NCBI GenBank assembly: GCA_026874595.1
Contig: CM049313.1
Span: 38,158,659-38,222,658 of the forward strand
Reading direction: 5' to 3'
From: Sipunculus nudus
Lineage: Eukaryota; Annelida; Sipuncula; Golfingiida; Sipunculidae
Length of the DNA stretch: 64,000 nt
Shown here: in pieces, positions 51,090 through 62,689 of the stretch
Position numbering within the stretch: position 1 is the first letter of the stretch
Layout: each line of letters begins with the position of its first letter
The notes under the pieces: model-generated
The model's database searches: none
Told to the model about the DNA's origin: nothing
The model's input: only the letters and a program-made list of their open reading frames with translations
Translations under genes and position numbers: made by a program

Positions 51090-52400
51090 TGTGATATTTC
51101 AATATTAATAGATTTCAAAGTTTTCCGTCTCTTACATGTGAATGCCCTCCCCCGCCCAGCCTCGAAGATAAATTGACGATGTCTAGCAAGTACAGCACGT
51201 GCTGTGGTATCACGGGCTGTGCGGTTGCTTTCTCCCATGGACACCGAACGACACCACCGTGGCCATGGAGAGTTTCTTGATAAGTTAAATAACTATATGA
51301 ATGAATTAAATAAAGTTTAAGATTATTGTTATTATTTTTTAACAGTGAGTGCAATACAGCATATCCATTTCCCATTTACACATGCATTTTAAAGTAACGC
51401 AAGCCTATCTTATATATGCAAGGACATTCAGCATGTACGGACATTGACATGCAGCACAGAGCGTTGACTAACCAGAGGATTTTGTTATATAAGCTTTCTT
51501 CCGTCATGAACGACAGAACCCTTCAATTGAACCGTTGATCTTACAGGCTAACATCGATCACAGGGTGCCTTCAGGTTGAGATAAATTAGGTTTATATTCC
51601 GTTATCCAAGCATGATAACGCCAATAATATTCCTCTATCATAAAAGATGAATCAGTTTCTAGAAATTTTTCGCAGCAGAAAATGGGTTTGTTTTAGACGC
51701 GTTATATCAGGGGATTATGTATTGAATAGACTTGTACAATCAATTTAAAGTCACATGATGTACTGTGTGTATTGAAGTATGCCTCTCCCTGATAGATTAA
51801 ATATCACGATGAAACATTCGTTGGGTGCGCTGATAGGGGCGATTAGGTTATTTAAATTACTGACATTGCGGTTATTAGTTTTCCGTATTTCTGCCACTTC
51901 AATCTCTCCTTTTGCTGTGTTTCTCCAATTCAATGATTTCCAAACACAGAGCCTTTGACCTTGGACAGATTTTTATCTGAAATTTATGTTGACCTTGATA
52001 TAATTTTTATATCATATTCCCTAGAATCGCTTGAGTTGAGGACTAAGGGGATGTGGAGAAGGCGGGGTTTGGGGACGGAGGTGATCTCATTAATATAGTT
52101 TTACGAACACATGGTACAGGTACAACATACGAGAATTCTAAGCAGCCCTCGTTATTATTTTTTTGTGGCTGTAAATTTTCTAAATTAATTGCAGTTGCAC
52201 ACTGACTTTACCAATCATTGGATCATTGGAACATTTCGCCCATAACTGGGCGATAATAGGGAAATTGATACAAAGCGTATAGTCATATGAGTTTGAAAGT
52301 AAATATAACCGTAACCAAAGCTTTATAGGTCACTTTTGCCAGTTGGCAGTTTCTAATGTTACACGCATACACGGGCGCTAAAACTTCTGACTGCCTACAT
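51090..52400. other. Non-coding DNA
   Basis: CCTCGAAGATAAATTGAC at about 51161 resembles CCTTGAAGATAAATTAAC near 55816. No gene is recognised. Confidence 0.35.
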
Positions 52401-52410
52401 GTTTAACCCC

Positions 52411-52543
52411 TCATGATAATCAGATTTCTACCCCTCTTTATAAACGTTAATTAATCATGATTATCTGCTTTCTATCCCTGTTTATAAACGTTAATTTATC
52501 ATGATTATTAGCTTTCTACCCCTGATTATAAACGTTAATTAAT
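52411..52543. repeat. 44-bp tandem repeat, three units
   Basis: Units beginning TCATGAT start at 52411, 52455 and 52499. Each continues through TTTCTACCCCT-like sequence and TATAAACGTTAATT. Confidence 0.88.
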
Positions 52544-52549
52544 CTACTG

Positions 52550-55500
52550 GTTGACCTTTTGCTTTTATTCATCTTGTTCACATTTAAAAACTTGCAAAAC
52601 ATCATTAGAAAAACAGACTGTTTATTCCATCAACATGGGCAGGTTTATTGCCACGGCTTTGAGATTTAAATTTCATCTTTACTGCACGTTTTAAGGTTTA
52701 TATGTATGCATATATTCTTCGTATCTGAGTCCATCTACATAGTATGCGTTTATCCCCATTCGCGCATTTGTTTGTGTGTGTGTGTGTTTGTTCACACATA
52801 ACTCACGCAATCCTGAACGGGATCTCATGTATTTAAGGGCATTTCGGTTATTGGCCAATGAAGAACCGATAAGATTTTGGTGTGGATCCGACGCATGATC
52901 CGGAACCAAAACGTCATCAAGGAAAAGTAACAAATCTACAATAACATATACACGAATGAACATAGGAATATGGACCGAATAAGTGAAGGCAGATGCTTGC
53001 ATTCATTAAAATGCATATTTATACCTTAACATTTATTTTTTAAAATTCATTTAACCTTTATCATAGGACACAGGGGAAGACAACAAATAATAATCGCACA
53101 AGTCACCCTGTATAAATACATTATAAGAGATAAACGGATACGCCATATTGATTGTGTGTAGAAGTCTGAGGTGGAACAAAAGTATTTATTTTTAGACTAA
53201 GTATAGAGAGTTCGTATGCTGCAAACCTACTCAATATCTTAGTTTTTATCAATGAACCCGTCATTGATAAGACACGAGGATGAGAATTCCATTTGCCAAA
53301 CATTAGCATGGATCATGAGTACTTCAATATACAAGTGGTTCATCCTACAGAAGCGCTATTAAATTGCATGCCATGTATAAGTGGTTAGATATTAAAAATT
53401 ATTAACACGCCCAGTGCGAATGCAAAAGAAAATCCGCTGGCGGTATAATCAGTTAACTAAAAAGTGGTTAGGCGGAGCAGCTGTCGAAGGAATCATTTCT
53501 ACATGATAAATTATCCCTGATGACGTCAGGGATATATTTTTAGTCGCATAATACAATACCATGGTCCGAAATAGCATAACCGGAAATTATGCTGAGTAAC
53601 GTGTTTACCGAATAGGGGAGGGGTGGTACATGGTGTTCCAAAAGTCACAGTTGTATTTGGTTTTGGATTATGTGCAAACATCCCTGCCGCTGAGTCCTTG
53701 CTTGTATGGTTGAGCCAGGGTGAAGACAGGCAACCACTAAATAAAGCACTGTCAGTTTCTAGGGTACTTTATTATCCTGTCATCAGGTTGCTGATTATAA
53801 CAGATTATTCCTGTTAGTTTTAAATACTGCCTGGCTTAAACTGAATATGCGGACAGACATTTGTCCCATTTAATATTTAATATTTTGACGATTTGCCCGG
53901 ATGGGCCATGGCTTTACATACGGGATGCCATCGGCAGAAATAGTGAAATATCGAGTAAAAATTAAAAAAATATATAGATAATTTTTATTTAAATAAAATA
54001 TTTTTTACTTTGATTGTTTCCACACATGCTTGACAGGAATCGTAATACTCTGAAATTTTCACCTTTCCAAGGGAAAGACACTAAGGCAGATTTGCCTTTC
54101 CGCAGACAAAAATGCCTTTCCGCTAAAGATGCATCCTACAATCAAACTTCAAGTCACACTTTGCTCAGTGTAAACACGATTCTACCATCTTACATGCCAT
54201 CTTACATGCATACTTGCATACATAAAGAACTGAATGTTTTTAATAGTAACACCGTTATACCCAAAACACGATTAAGCAGTGAAAAGAAACGGCGAACAGT
54301 AATAGACAAATATCATAGGAAAATATAGGAAATACAGTGAGTCGACGTATCACAACCTGTATATATTTCGTTTCTGTGTCATGTTTGTTACTTCTCATCA
54401 GCTACCATAATGTAAAAAACATCTAACTGTTCATCGTTCCAAAGGAATGGTATAAAATGAAAAATGCCTTTCAGTGAATTGGGAGAAGGCACATGAAGCT
54501 GTTTCTATATGAAGACCCGGATGAAACATGACATTATATTTAACGGCCCATTCACTCGCATGCATGGGAATTATATATCTAGCTCAGTGTGCAGTGTTTC
54601 ATATCAACTTTCATGATGAAATGATGCCAATATACCTGGTTCATATTGCTTTTATAGGGCCCAATTGTCACCTGTTGCTAATTTCTTAAGACAAATAATT
54701 GCTTTCTGCAAATAAACTTTAATAATAACAAAAGGACCTGTATTCTTGGTTCTGGTCCCTACCTTGGGACGGATTTAGTGTTTCAACATTCACATTTATT
54801 TTATAATTTCATTCAAGAAGGATAATTGAAATCATATTTCATCAGCCTAAACACTGTTAATGTTCGGAGGAAACATTAAATTACAATTCAAGTAATAAAT
54901 GAACTGGGATGTAAAATCATTCCACGATGTTATGGTTAATCGATCATCGAAACACGAACTAATCAGATATTCTGGAGGGGTTTAAGGCATTGCCAAAGTT
55001 TATGGATATTAATCGATTCTTGTGATGAAATCTTTACTCAGTTCAAAGTCAAAAGACTTTCTTCACAATATTCTGATTTGCCTAAGTACCCTTCTGATTG
55101 ATGAAACTTTAACACGATAAGGCAAGTAAAATTAATTCACACTGAATGACGTTACAATTTATCCAATCAGCATTTCTGGTTAGTGATTAAGCTTTTGTGT
55201 CAGATGACCGGTTGCCGAGATGTCACGGTGTAAAAATGGAAAATTACTCAAAAAATGTAGGTGAGGAAACGAAATTTTTTATTTTGATATCGCCTCATTG
55301 GATACGAATACGTTATCACCCATATCAAACCAAAATAACTGTTAAATATTTGAACTTCCTTACACACCTTCCGTGTGCGATAAAAGATTCCGATATAACT
55401 CGGCATATTAGTTAATCTCAGTGTTTATTTCTGACCCCATCGAAGCATGTCTCATATGGGATTACTAACTGCATGGGCGTCAATACAGGGGAACTTATTC

Positions 55501-55690
55501 GCAGGAGGATATGTTCAATGTTATCATCCTCCCTAGTATTAAGAAAATAATATTCATATATTGAGTTAAAGTATGATCATAATTAGAATAATAGATTTGG
55601 TTCCATTTCTGAGTTTACCATGAAATTTTATATATCTTAACATGGTTTAAAATTAACATTATCTGAAAACATAATACCTTATTCATATAC
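52550..55690. other. Non-coding DNA
   Basis: Short open frames only (52691-53002 minus, 54014-54328 plus) with no domain that I recognise. A small GT run lies near 52776. Confidence 0.35.

Positions 55691-55692
<2 letters not shown>

Positions 55693-55735
<43 letters not shown>
55693..55735. repeat. (TA)n microsatellite
   Basis: A TA run about 190 bp upstream of the 5' LTR. Confidence 0.95.
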
Positions 55736-55737
<2 letters not shown>

Positions 55738-55927
55738 AGTGAGTGCGTGTGTATATAAAAGGTTGACCGAACTTCAGTCACCCTTTTCCCGCGTGTAAGT
55801 AACCCCCCTGCCCCTTGAAGATAAATTAACACCACTGCATGATCAATTGACAGTCAAAAATTTCGTTCGACAATGTTTAGGTGGTGGCTTATAGGTAAAA
55901 TCCTAAGCAAGATGTAAACAGTTAAGG

Positions 55928-56534
55928 TGCCACAATGTAACCGTAGACGATGGCTGGGTCAACCTAGGATTGAGGTCGAGGTGACACAAGTGTGCGATCG
56001 TAGAGCAGTGGAGCCGAACGACAACGGAGAACAACAGGTCCATTGTGACAGAAGAGGCACTTGAAAAATTTTGTTATTGTGACTCTGTTTGTGCAGTTTG
56101 GAACTTGTTATTATGACGATCATCCCGCCATAAGAGTATAAAAGCCCGACGCTTGAAAATGCGTGTAGGCTGCTCGTATTTATGGACTGTAAAGATGTGT
56201 CGCCAGGCCTGGCCAGAATGTATTATCCTGGGTGTTTTATCTTTAGACAGATGGAATTATAATATGAACTGCGTTTTTCAAGCAACTGGAACGACTCCTC
56301 TGTAGCCTTAGGAGTTGTTTGTAAACTTCATGTGCTCGGTCTGAAGACACGCTTTTTAAGCTAAGTTTATCGCCAAATCTATATAAATTGTGGGTGTCTC
56401 ACTTGGACAATATTAACATACCGGTTGTAGCATGTACATATTGTAAATAATGATTTTTTCATTATAAATAGTATCGAGTATTCTGTATGTCATTCTTGCT
56501 TTCATGTAGCATGAAATTTTTGTCACACGTAACA
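55928..56534 (+). repeat. 5' LTR
   Basis: Starts TGCCACAATG and ends CACACGTAACA. It aligns with 61777-62417, including a perfect block of about 52 bases from 56171. The TATAAAA box at 56137-56143 lies about 30 bases upstream of that block, which is where transcription would begin. The left boundary is uncertain by a few bases because the two LTR starts have diverged. Confidence 0.85.
56137..56143 (+). promoter_or_regulatory. TATA box of the 5' LTR
   Basis: TATAAAA in the context GAGTATAAAAGCCCGACGC, conserved exactly in the 3' LTR at 61994-62000. Confidence 0.75.
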
Positions 56535-56540
56535 TATTAA

Positions 56541-56555
56541 TGAGGGCTCGTCACC
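56541..56555 (+). other. Candidate tRNA primer-binding site
   Basis: TGAGGGCTCGTC begins six bases after the LTR end. It matches 11 of the first 12 bases of the proline-tRNA primer-binding site used by murine leukaemia virus type elements (TGGGGGCTCGTC). The match is lost after that. Confidence 0.5.
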
Positions 56556-56839
56556 TTGCCTTTCTAATTTGCTCTTTTTTTTGGGGGGAGGGGGCAAGAA
56601 TTACGGCCATGTAATTTATATCTGACATTTTCGTTACTATTCAAAAGTGAACGGGTTCACTCTAATTTTAGTTGAGTGTAATATGTAATGAGAAAGACTT
56701 TCATTATTTTGTCAATGCATTTAGTGGAATAAGAGACTAGTATTCCACTGTGTAAGGTGTAGTGTTCATAAGGTTATATTTCTTACTGAAGATACTATTC
56801 CTCAAATTGGATGTAGACAAATAAATAGTGAGCCCTTAA

Positions 56840-57790
56840 ATGGTTTTAGACCGAATGAAAAAGGTTGAATTGTTAGAAACAAGTGGAAAATTATAATAGA
56901 CGGAAAAGAGTCTATGAGAAAAGCAGAACTGAAATGGATTATTGTGGATTATTTTTTGATAATGATGTACAGGGACATTCTGCTTTGGATTTTAATTCAG
57001 TTGAATCCCCTAAGGGTGCTGATTATAAGCAATTAGAATATCAGCGGAAATTGAAAGAATTGAGATTAAAAGAATTCCGAAAATTAAAAGATCTACAATG
57101 AAGAGAATCTAAAGAGATGAAAGAATTGGAATTAAGAGAGTTAGAATTGAAATTAAAAACAGCCAACTCCGGTGAAGAAAAAGAGAAAGCTGCCACTGAT
57201 AGAGTTAAAGACCCTGACATGTACATAAAAGTGGTCCCTGTGTTTAACATAAAAAGGATAGGTGGATAAAATTTCCAGCATTTAAAAAAAAGTGGCTGAA
57301 AGTCTTCAGGGGCCATATGAGTTGTGGCCTACTTTGATATAAAGTGTACTTATTGGGAAAGCTAAAGAGGTATATTCGTCATTGTCTAAAGGGAATTGTT
57401 CAAATTTTGAAATTTTGAAATCAGCTGTCCTTCATGAATACTTATTTGTACCAAAACTTCACAAAGGTTTCGAAATTTGAGAAAACATGGAGTCAGACAC
57501 ATGTTGAATTTGCTCATGATAAAGAAGTGCTTTTTGAGAAATGGTGTAACTCAAAAGAGATGATTTCTGATTTTGAAAAGCTTAAACATTTGATATTAGT
57601 TGAAGAATTTAAGAGATGTGTATGAGATGATATTGAGACATATTTAAATGAGAAAGAAGTAACAACGCTACAACAAGCGGGGAAAAAATCCCGATGAGTT
57701 TGCTTTAACTTACAAGAGTAAATTTGACAGAAATAAAGAAGGTAAAGAAGGGGGTTTAATGAAACCAAGGAATGTTAATAGTAGTGCCTA
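56840..57790 (+). pseudogene. Gag remnant of the Gmr1-like element (SCAN-like capsid region)
   Basis: The reading is broken by several stops and frame changes. An N-terminal segment (about 56910-57000) and a highly charged, lysine/glutamate-rich coiled-coil-like stretch (ELRLKEFRKLKDLQ and following, to about 57190) precede the conserved part. That conserved part (57470-57700) reads THVEFAHDKEVLFEKWC, then KLKHLILVEEFKRCV, then YLNEKEVTTLQQAG. This arrangement matches the Gag region of Gmr1-like elements, from which the vertebrate SCAN domain is thought to derive. No CCHC zinc knuckle is visible. A stop at about 57623-57625 splits the core domain. Confidence 0.75.
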
Positions 57791-57919
57791 AAAGGGGAGT
57801 CCGCCCAGAACTAAAAAAAATTATGGTGAAGAGAAAAGAGTAGAAAGGACCCAAAAAGGAAAGTAGAAAGGGCATATAATGTCAAATGGTTTTGAACTCA
57901 AAAAGAGTAAAGAAACATT

Positions 57920-58420
57920 GTCTATAGAAGCGTCGCCTAACGCACTTGTCAGTTCGTACAAGGGCTTTGTGAACCTCCGTCAGGGATAGTGGGATTAAAG
58001 GATCCTGTCTTTGTTGGGGAGAATAATGACTCTAGGGCAATTCGTGAAGAGTTTGAGCCTTAAGGTTTTGTGTCCTTAGAAGAGGACAGTACTGACCCAG
58101 AGCCAGTCAAAATTATGAGGGATACTGTTGCGTATCAATCTTTTTTGTAAAGAGTGAGTTGCCTTTTTCGGAGAATAGTATTGACTGAGGGCATCGGGGG
58201 TTCTATTATACATGTACCTCTGCACAAAGTCGTATTAGAGTCAGAGTTGGTGTAAGGACCTGTTAGAGTGGGAATTATTCTCAGTTTGCCTGTGGAAGGA
58301 GCTTCCTTGTTGTTGGGGAATGTTTTAGTGTGAGGTAAGGTGACAGCTTACCCTTGCATGGTTTCTAAACCGAGGGCTGGTGATTTAAATTATGTTAATT
58401 AGGCGGAATGCGAGGGGTTG
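57920..58420 (+). pseudogene. Aspartic protease remnant
   Basis: RDTVAYQSF (58118-58144) occupies the position of the usual D-T/S-G active-site motif, with the glycine and following residue mutated. Downstream come a VPLHKVVLESELV-like segment, VRVGI and SLLLGN, in the order expected for retroviral-type proteases (flap, then Ile-Leu-Gly). Multiple stops show it is non-functional. Confidence 0.65.
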
Positions 58421-58689
58421 TTTCTAGCCTGTGCAGTCCCTGGGCAATGGCTAAAAAAGTCAATGTTGTTAAAGCTAGCACCGCTATAGCCAAGGTTCCC
58501 CCTGATATACAAGCCGGTACGGCTGTGACAAAGGGTGTCACTGATTTCAGTGCAGATAGGGGTACTCTACATAAAGATAGATTTGTCACAAACATTGATG
58601 AAAGTCACTGTTCATTGTAACGATCGATAAGCGCTTCCTCCTTCATAATACGAGAAAAGAGCTGAAAAATCACCTGATGAGACATTTCC

Positions 58690-59945
58690 ACAAGGGAGTA
58701 GAAATAGCTTACTGAAAGAACAGAACAAAATACGGGCCATAGACTGTATGATTTGGTATTTCGAACTGAGGAATTAAAAAAGATGCCGTCGGGTTATTAT
58801 ATACAGAATGATGTATTGATGAGTAAAAGTAAACCAAGGGATATGCCATCAACAGAGTAAATCAAATTGTAATTCCTGAAGTTTACAGGTCAGAAATAAT
58901 AAATGTAGCCCATGATTGTTGCCTGTGGCTGGACATTTAGGAGTAAACAAAACCAAAGAAAAAATTATGGGACTTTTTTTGGCCTAAGATGAATAATGAC
59001 ATAGTTCAGTTTTGTAAAACCTGACACACTTGCCAGGTGGTAGAAAAGTCGGCCATGATTCGCCAAAAGCTCCGTTACAATCCATTCCAGTCATGGAAAA
59101 ACCTCTAAGTCGGGTAATTGTAGACTGTGTTGGCCCGATGCCAAGAACAAAAAAATTGAAACAGTATTCGCTCACCATAATTCGTACTACAACAAGATTA
59201 CCAGAGGCCATTCCTCTTAAAAATACAAAAGCACGGCATATCGTGAAAGGTTTAGTTAAATTCCTTACATATTTGGAATGCGTACAGAAATTCAATTGGA
59301 TAAAATATTACTTCGGGATTATTCCAACAGCTAACCAATGAGTTAGGGGTGCATCAAATCATTTTGAGTGCCTATCACCCACAATCTCAAAGTGCTTTAG
59401 AAAGATTCCCTTTCCACTGTTAAAACATGTTAAAGATCTACTCTTTTCATATCAATTAGGATTGGGACGAAGGTATTCCGTTATTGGTATTTGTGGTCAG
59501 AGATTCTGGGCAAGAGTCACTTCGATTTACCCTTTTCGAGCTAATGTTTGGCCACACAGCAAGTGTTCCTTTGAAAGTAATCAAAGAACAAACGGTCAAT
59601 TAACGGAGTATAAAAAGAAACGTGATGGATTAAGTTCAATGAATGGTTTAAAGATGCATGGGAATTAGCTAGACAGAACTTGGCGAAAGCACAGATAAAA
59701 ATGACAACATGCTACGATAAAAATGCTAGAGATAGAGAATTCAGGCTTTGAGATAAAGTATGAGCACTGTTGCCAAGTAGAGATGGTACATTATAGAGAC
59801 GTACCTTGGAACCTTCAAAATTCACACGAAAGTCATTTTAGTCAATTATGTAATCAAAACTCCACACAGGCGAACAGAAACTCAGTTGTGCCATATTAAC
59901 ATGCTAAAGCCTTATTTTGATAGAGTTGACACGCAGGTGAACCCG
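58690..59945 (+). pseudogene. Integrase remnant upstream of the reverse transcriptase
   Basis: The HHCC zinc finger is traceable: His near 58911 and 58934, Cys near 59012 and 59031, with GHLGVNKTKEKI between. The catalytic core starts with VDCVGPMP (first Asp, 59123-59125) and ends with SAYHPQSQSALERF (Glu at 59400-59402). The region of the second Asp is too degraded to assign. The C-terminal module ends TETQLCHINMLKPYF (59870-59925), typical of gypsy integrases of this group. Stops and frameshifts interrupt it repeatedly. A segment near 59460-59700 keeps the conserved region after the core. Confidence 0.82.
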
Positions 59946-60050
59946 GCCTGTGTAGTGAATATTGAAAATGAAACAAAAACAAAAGAAACTAATGACATGT
60001 TTCTGGATTCTGATACTGATACAGGCAAAGAAATGAATTAAAAACCAAGA

Positions 60051-60740
60051 TTGGGTAGTTCAAAAATCCTGGCAAATTTAGATGTAAAGTTAAAGCATCT
60101 CTCTTCTGAAGAAACACGAGAGTTTTCAGAACTGAAGGGGAAATATCAAACAAATTTTCCGGATGTGCCTAGTGAAACATACGTTGTTTGTCATGACGAA
60201 GTTGCTGGCGATGCAAAGCCAATAGAGCAACATTCATACAGAGTAAATCCTAAAACTCATACGAACTGAAGGAAAGCAGTAGAACACATGTTACAAAATG
60301 ACATAATTAATTAGGGAAAGTCTACGTGAATTTAGTTCTCCATGTTTATTGATGCAAAAATCAGATCAAAGTCTAGGATTTTGTACTGATTTTAGGATAG
60401 TAAATGCTGTATTCAAAACAAACACATATCCTATACCAAGAGTGGCTGATTGCATAAACAGAATGGACAAAGCCACATATGTGACAAAATGTGATTTACT
60501 GAAAGGTTACTGGGGAGTTCCTTTAACAGAAATAGCGAGAAAAATTTCAGCATTTGTAATTCCTGGTGGATGTATGATTATAATGTCATGCCCCTCGGAA
60601 GGAAAAAAGCCGGAACCACATTCCACCGCCTCATGAATATCTGCATCAATAATCCTGAAGGTGTTGAGGCATATTTTGATGATCTGATAGCAATACTTGG
60701 GAAGAACATTTACAGATGTTAGAGAAATTATTCCAAAGAT
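60051..60740 (+). pseudogene. Reverse transcriptase remnant (Ty3/gypsy type)
   Basis: A linker with LKHLSSEETREFSELKG and FPDVPSETY leads into YRVNP, the usual start of the domain. It continues with SPCLLMQKSD, FCTDFRIVNAVFKTNTYPIP, TKCDLLKGYWGVPL (motif A, catalytic Asp), then VMPLGRKKAGTTFHRLMN in a shifted frame, and YFDDLIA (60672-60692, the catalytic Asp pair). These are unmistakable gypsy-type RT motifs. A frameshift near 60580 and stops such as those around 60267 and 60312 inactivate it. Confidence 0.88.
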
Positions 60741-61370
60741 TAACTGAAGCTAAACTAACAATTAACTTGGCAAGAAATAATTTTGGGAAGGCCAGGGTCA
60801 TTAATTTGTGTCATGTCATGGGACTAGGTGATGTAGAACCAGTCCATGCTAAAATTTAGGCTATTATGACTTTTCAAAGGCCCTTATTAAAGAAGGGTTA
60901 ACCAAAATTTCTAGGCATGACCTGGTATTGTAGAATATTTTGTAAAAACTTTGCTATGATAACTTCCCCTCTAACAAATCTTTTTAAAAAACGTTTCTTT
61001 ACACTCAGGAATGCGAAGCAGCTTTTGAGAAATAATGTCTTTGATGGTCGAAACTACCGTACTGAAAGCACCAGATTTTGACAAAGACATTTAATTAGCT
61101 GTTGTTGTTAGTAAGCTGGCTGCTGGTGCAATCTTGATACAGGAAGATGAACAAGGAATCGATCATCCTTTTTGTTATTTCTCATAGAAATTCAAAGATA
61201 ATCTCAGAAATTGTTCAGCTATGATAGAGAATGACTTATCCTGGCATTACAATATTTTGAAATTTATGTGAGAACGGCTTTGCGTCCGTTGGTGATCCAT
61301 ACCGATCCCAATCCATTGGAGAGATAATGTTACAGCAGACGCATTATCCAGATGTAATAAAGTATTGTGG
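60740..61370 (+). pseudogene. RT thumb and RNase H remnant
   Basis: Includes HVMGLGDVEPVHAKI and KFLGMTWYCRIFCKNFA, then SPLTNLFKK (connection region). The RNase H part follows, with GAILIQEDEQGIDHPFCYFS and HTDPNPLE, and ends with VTADALSRCNK (61329-61361). A block between the last two motifs (about 61320) is missing compared with related elements. Stops are frequent. The C-terminal ADALSR signature is where pol of these elements finishes, consistent with no integrase downstream. Confidence 0.8.
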
Positions 61371-61776
61371 TTTTCTCGTAATGATGAGTTAAATTGATGG
61401 AGATGGATGCTGGAGGTTTTGGCAAATAAATGCAGCAGCAGCAGCAGTAAAAATTGCAGGAAAAGTAAGAGCAGTTTTAGTAGATGGTCTTGTTAAGACG
61501 TGGATGTGTATAATCACATTTATGTTTAAATAAGATAGAAGGGTTATGTGCGTACAGTCGCAGTAATAGAAGAACGATAATGGTTGTCAAATGATGTGAA
61601 TGTACTGATGAATTTCATGTATAAGCGTGCGCAATCATACTTAATTGCATGCGTATAATATTGAATTATTGAACTATTTGCCATGCTATATATGAAGTGA
61701 TTGAAAGGATTATTTGTCTTAAAGTAACAAAATTTTACTTATACAGTTGTCGTTAAATTTTCTTGTTAAGGGGGAA
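61371..61776 (+). other. 3' untranslated region and polypurine tract of the LTR element
   Basis: Contains a short CAG repeat (61430-61446) and ends in AAGGGGGAA (61768-61776), the polypurine tract directly next to the 3' LTR. No envelope-like open frame is present. Confidence 0.7.
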
Positions 61777-62417
61777 TGTGTGCTATTGCAACAGTATTAC
61801 CGTAGACAATAGCTGGTTCAACCTATTGTTGAGGCCAGGTGACGCAAGTTTGCAATAGTAGAGCAGTGGAGCGGAACGACCACGAAGAACAACAGGTCCA
61901 TTATGACAGAGAAGCCACATGAAAAATTTTGTTTTTGGGACTCTGTTTGTGCAGTTTCAACTTGTTTTTGTGACGACCACCCCGCCATGAGAGTATAAAA
62001 GCCCGACGCTTGAAAACGCGTGCAGGGTGCTCGTATTTATGGACTGTAAAGATGTGTCGCCAGGCCTGGCCAGAATGTATGATCCTGTGTTATATCTTTA
62101 GACTGATGGAATTATAATGTGAACTGCGTTTTTCAAGCAACTCGAGCAACTCCTCTGCAGTTCAGGGAGTTGTGTTTGGACTTCATGTGTTCGGACTGAA
62201 GACACACTTTTTTTTAGCTAAGTATACCGCCATAACTATATTACTTATTGGTGCCTTACTTCGACAACATTAATGTAAACCAGAACATATCGTTTGTAGC
62301 ATGTACATATTGTAAATAATGATTTTGTTATTATAAATTGTATAATAGTAATGTGTGAGTCTTTCTTGTGTTCATGTTGCGGCTCGAACCCGGACGAAAT
62401 ATTATTCACACGTAACA
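61777..62417 (+). repeat. 3' LTR
   Basis: Starts TGTGTGC and ends CACACGTAACA, matching 55928-56534 with many substitutions and small indels. TATAAAA lies at 61994-62000. Near its end it has an extra GGCTCGAACCCGGACG segment absent from the 5' LTR. Confidence 0.85.
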
Positions 62418-62689
62418 AAACTATTTGCAAAACACTGTAAGAATTCGAAGACTAAGACCTTAGACAACATTTACCTCGACGGGGAAGTTCAAAGGAAAGA
62501 TTCAGACAACTTGACAGGTTAAAATGGGATATATGTTATTAAAATTCACATTGCATATATTTTACTGTTTCGCCTATAAAGAAATATAGTTTGTGGACGT
62601 TGAGACCTTTAGACTCGAAAGAAATAAATAATCATTATTAGAATTAACATATAACATTTTTATTATCAATAGAAGTTTTGACTAAGATG

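Larger units (their letters stand above)
55928..62417 (+). mobile_element. Gmr1-like Ty3/gypsy LTR retrotransposon, decayed
   Basis: A 6.5-kb element has two recognisable LTRs (about 607 and 641 bp), a primer-binding-site candidate, a polypurine tract and a full set of degenerate domains. The order is Gag (SCAN-like), aspartic protease, integrase with HHCC finger and catalytic core, reverse transcriptase, RNase H. In ordinary Ty3/gypsy elements integrase follows RNase H. Integrase ahead of a gypsy-type reverse transcriptase is known for the Gmr1-like group, first described from Atlantic cod and other deuterostomes. All domains have stops and frameshifts and the LTRs differ clearly, so this is an old inactive copy. 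I found no clear target-site duplication. Confidence 0.88.

Noticed and set aside
58660-58690. CTGATGAG string that could be half of a hammerhead core
   Set aside because: There is no following stem II and GAAA with complementary stem I. The same holds for CTGATGA strings near 4973, 13479, 37120 and 39138.
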